Made by a program: the position numbers and the translations under genes
Notes under the pieces: generated by a model
Told to the model about the DNA's origin: nothing
The model's database searches: none
Seen by the model: only the letters and a program-made list of their open reading frames with translations
DNA from: JANPBY01 sp031430645
GTDB lineage: Bacteria; Actinomycetota; Actinomycetes; DATJPE01
Length of the DNA: 33,895 bases
Assembly (NCBI GenBank): GCA_031430645.1
Contig: JANPBY010000129.1
Coordinates: 1-33,895, forward strand
Reading direction: 5' to 3'
Shown: positions 31,309 through 33,895 of the stretch, piece after piece
Position numbering within the stretch: the stretch's first letter is position 1
How the letters are laid out: each line of letters opens with the position of its first letter

Positions 31309-33152
31309 CCCCGCCCCGCACTCCGACGCGTACTCGGACGGCACCCCGTACGGATCAACGCTCCTCGCAGCCGGTCCGCCCCGCTGCGCGTCGGCGGCCG
31401 CCTCCGCCACCTCCGTGCGGGCCGCGCACTACCACCCTCGGACGCCCGCCCGTTCGCCTACGGGCCGCCTTGCTGATCCTCGCCTTCGTGGTTTCCATCT
31501 ATGTCGTGCGGCTGTTCGAGCTTCAGGGTCTCGACGCACCCGTCTACGCCGCGGACGCTACGGCAGGACGAACGGTGACCGAGCAGCTGCCGGCTTCGAG
31601 GGGTTCCATCACGGACCGAAACGGAGTGGTCCTCGCCGAGAGCGTTGCCGCGCGTGATATCACCGCCGACCCGACCTTCGTCAAAGACGCGGTCGCGACG
31701 GCTGCGGCTCTTGCTCCGATCCTCGGGCTGAGTCCGAGTACGCAGCTGGAGCTCGGCGCGCGGCTCAGCAGTGCCAAGCGCTTCGTCTACGTCGTTCGTG
31801 GGGTGAGTCCCCAGATGTGGGAGCGAGTCAAGGCTCTCGATCTGGCCGGCATCTATGGAGTGACCACCAGCGACCGGTCCTATCCGGCGCAGTCCGTCGG
31901 TGGCAACGTCCTCGGTTTTGTCGACGGCAACGGCGCTGGTGCTGGTGGGCTTGAGCTCGGCTACGACGACGTGCTGTCCGGGGTCGACGGCACCCGGACC
32001 TACCAGCGTGACGTGAGGGGTCGTGAGATCTCGACGGCCGACAGCACCGAGCTGGCACCTGTTGGCGGGTCCGAGGTACGACTGACGCTGGATCGCGACC
32101 TTCAGTGGTACGCCCAAGAAACGTTGGCTGCCGCCGTCACGAACGCGAAGGCCAAGAGCGGCACGGTCGTCGTGATGACTCCCGAGGGTGAGGTTCTCGC
32201 CCTCGCGGCGTACCCGACATTCGATCCGAACTCTCCTGGATCGGCCGACCAGGACGACGTCGGGAACCGCGCGGTCTCCGACATCTACGAACCTGGTTCG
32301 ACGAGCAAGGTGATGACGGCCGCGGCGGTCCTCGAGGAGGACGGCTTGCGTCCTGAGTCCACGATCGTCGTCCCCTCGGTCCTTACCCGGGGAGGACGCG
32401 AGTTCCGAGACTTCAGCCCGCACGGAACCCTCAAGCTGACGCTGGCTGGTGTCATCGCCAAGTCGAGCAACATGGGGACCATCAAGGCCGCCGAGACGAT
32501 CGGACCTGAAACGCTGTACGAGTACCTGAAGAAGTTCGGGATCGGTGACCCGAGCGGCGCCGGGCTTCCCGGCGAGAGTCGCGGACTGCTCCCACGTCCG
32601 GAGGCGTGGTCAGCGTCGCAGTTCTACACCATTGCCTTTGGGCAGGGACTCTCGCTCAACGCCGTCCAAGCAGCATCGGTGTTCGCCACGATCGCCAACG
32701 GCGGGGTGCGAGTACAACCGTCGGTGATCGCAGGGGTGACCAGCCCCGACGGCACGTTCCTGCCCGAACTGGCGCCTACCGAGAGCAGAGTAGTGAGCGC
32801 GAAAACGGCCATGGCCGTGACCCGGATGCTCGAGTCGGTCGTCGCCGATGATGGCCTCGCCCCCAAGGCGCAGGTCGAGGGCTACCGCGTCGCTGGAAAG
32901 ACGGGAACCGCAAACCGGGTTGATGAGGAATGCGGTTGCTACCGCGGGTTCACCGCGTCGTTTATCGGCTACGCACCCGCCGATAACCCAGCTCTCGTGG
33001 TCGCCGTGACCCTGCAGCACCCGACGAACGGACGCTACGGCGGCGCCTTGGCCGGTCCGGTCTTCAAGAAGGTGATGTCCTTCGGGCTGGCCAGCCTGCA
33101 GGTTCCTCCTACCGGGACCACGGCGAAGCCGTACCGGCTCACACCGCGTTGA
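31305..33152 (+). CDS. ftsI: Septal peptidoglycan transpeptidase FtsI (class B PBP, PBP3)
   Basis: A 615-residue class B penicillin-binding protein. A long Arg/Pro/Thr-rich cytoplasmic tail (1-50) precedes a transmembrane helix (about 52-70) and a PBP dimerisation domain starting LPASRGSITDRNGVVLAES. The transpeptidase domain has the three expected motifs: S332-T-S-K335 with the catalytic serine, S387-S-N389, and K532-T-G. No PASTA domain follows. The GTG start overlaps the ftsL stop (GTGA); the open frame upstream of it is a shadow of rsmH/ftsL. It crosslinks septal peptidoglycan with FtsW in the divisome. Confidence 0.96.
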   Translation: MTPPRTPTRTRTAPRTDQRSSQPVRPAARRRPPPPPPCGPRTTTLGRPPVRLRAALLILAFVVSIYVVRLFELQGLDAPVYAADATAGRTVTEQLPASRGSITDRNGVVLAESVAARDITADPTFVKDAVATAAALAPILGLSPSTQLELGARLSSAKRFVYVVRGVSPQMWERVKALDLAGIYGVTTSDRSYPAQSVGGNVLGFVDGNGAGAGGLELGYDDVLSGVDGTRTYQRDVRGREISTADSTELAPVGGSEVRLTLDRDLQWYAQETLAAAVTNAKAKSGTVVVMTPEGEVLALAAYPTFDPNSPGSADQDDVGNRAVSDIYEPGSTSKVMTAAAVLEEDGLRPESTIVVPSVLTRGGREFRDFSPHGTLKLTLAGVIAKSSNMGTIKAAETIGPETLYEYLKKFGIGDPSGAGLPGESRGLLPRPEAWSASQFYTIAFGQGLSLNAVQAASVFATIANGGVRVQPSVIAGVTSPDGTFLPELAPTESRVVSAKTAMAVTRMLESVVADDGLAPKAQVEGYRVAGKTGTANRVDEECGCYRGFTASFIGYAPADNPALVVAVTLQHPTNGRYGGALAGPVFKKVMSFGLASLQVPPTGTTAKPYRLTPR

Positions 33153-33171
33153 GCGCGTAGCCTTGAGTTCT

Positions 33172-33895
33172 GTGCCTGTTCGGATGACTCTCGAGGCGGT
33201 TCTGGCGGTGCTGGCCCGGCTTGGCAGCCCGGCTGCGGTCAGCGGTACCGAGACTCCTCTCCCGGTTCTCGAAATCGGGGGCGTTTCGGCCGATTCGCGT
33301 GGGGTCGAGCCGGGCGACCTGTACGCCGCGCTTCCGGGTTCCCGGCATCATGGAGCCGACTTCTCCGTCGCTGCCGCAGCGGCTGGTGCAACAGCGATCC
33401 TCACCGATCCTTGGGGGGAACCTGCTGCCGTTGCTGCGGGACTTCCCGTGTTGACGGTGCCTGATCCGCGCGGCGTGCTCGGACCCGTTGCGGCTGCCGT
33501 TCACGGTCATCCGGACAGTCGACTGCTTGCGCTGGGCGTGACCGGGACGAATGGCAAGACGACGGTCACGTATCTCCTTGATGCGGGTCTGCGGGCGGCA
33601 GGGCACCGCACCGGCCTTGTCGGCACGGTTGAGACCAGGGTGGGCGACGACGTGGTCGCTAGCGTGCGGACAACACCTGAAGCGCCTGACGTGCAACGGT
33701 TGCTCGCGCGGATGGTTGGCTCCGCCTGCACTGCGGTTTCCATGGAGGTGAGTAGCCACGCACTAGTACTGGGTCGAGTCGATGGGATCACCTTTGACGT
33801 CGCGCTGTTCACCAACCTGAGCCAGGATCACCTCGACTTCCACGAGACACTGGAGGACTACTACCAGGCAAAGGCTGAGCTCTTCACCTCCCAAC
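33172..33895 (+). CDS. murE: UDP-MurNAc-tripeptide synthetase MurE (5' part, runs off the window)
   Basis: The first 241 codons of a Mur ligase are present. The N-terminal domain includes GVSADSRGVEPGDLYAALPGSRHHGADF, which binds the UDP-MurNAc-dipeptide. The ATP loop is GVTGTNGKTTVTYLL, followed by TTPEAPDVQRLLARM, SMEVSSHALVLGRVDG and FTNLSQDHLDFHETLEDYYQAKAELF, all MurE hallmarks. The residue-selecting DNPR-type motif lies beyond the window, so specificity for meso- or LL-diaminopimelate or lysine cannot be read. GTG 33172 is taken; TTG 33163 and ATG 33184 are in-frame alternatives and none has a clear ribosome site. It follows ftsI by 19 nt. Confidence 0.95.
   Translation, partial: MPVRMTLEAVLAVLARLGSPAAVSGTETPLPVLEIGGVSADSRGVEPGDLYAALPGSRHHGADFSVAAAAAGATAILTDPWGEPAAVAAGLPVLTVPDPRGVLGPVAAAVHGHPDSRLLALGVTGTNGKTTVTYLLDAGLRAAGHRTGLVGTVETRVGDDVVASVRTTPEAPDVQRLLARMVGSACTAVSMEVSSHALVLGRVDGITFDVALFTNLSQDHLDFHETLEDYYQAKAELFTSQ

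Overview
The window is a high-GC actinobacterial chromosome segment. Evidence: GTG/ATG starts, dense GTGA/ATGA overlaps, a DUF3040 gene, an LLM-family (probably F420-linked) oxidoreductase, and a typical actinobacterial division/cell-wall (dcw) cluster. A Nocardioides-like or related Propionibacteriales host is plausible, but the genus cannot be fixed from the sequence. No tRNA, rRNA, CRISPR array, transposase or integrase was seen.

Left housekeeping block (1-6640): dinB (DNA polymerase IV) and a DUF3040 membrane protein on +, then a minus-strand operon moxR - DUF58 - transglutaminase. Right housekeeping block (28960-33895): mraZ, a small membrane ORF, rsmH, ftsL, ftsI and the 5' part of murE, all on +, with a candidate MraZ operator in front.

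Between them lies about 22 kb of catabolic genes (6800-28740). A VOC-fold protein and a GntR/FCD regulator precede an 11-gene, mostly stop-start-overlapping operon: MaoC, LLM oxidoreductase, CaiB/BaiF CoA-transferase, MmgE/PrpD, a triple-RidA protein, two hot-dog hydratase subunits, an Ltp2-like thiolase-fold protein, its DUF35 partner, acyl-CoA dehydrogenase and a CitE-like lyase. A convergent minus-strand operon holds a second CaiB/BaiF, a cyclase-family metal hydrolase and a second PrpD. Divergent from it run an IclR regulator and a dihydropyrimidinase-like hydrolase. A double-cupin protein and an acyl-CoA synthetase (minus strand) close the cluster. Together they look like one pathway: ring or amide opening, CoA activation, dehydrogenation, hydration, then retro-aldol or citramalyl-CoA-type cleavage. 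The substrate is unknown. GGAAY-N3-RTTYC boxes, matching the geometry of the E. coli IclR consensus, sit before several of these transcription units and tie them into one regulon.

The most unusual object is at 24612-25849. A solitary AbiEi/DUF559-type gene (winged helix plus Vsr-like PD-(D/E)XK nuclease) is bracketed by two inverted copies of a roughly 77-nt palindromic element. The two copies share a 39-nt block with 2 mismatches, have different cores, and carry a compensatory C:G to G:C swap in the stem. The unit lies exactly between the stop codons of two convergent genes and may be a REP/RAYT-like nuclease-associated element.
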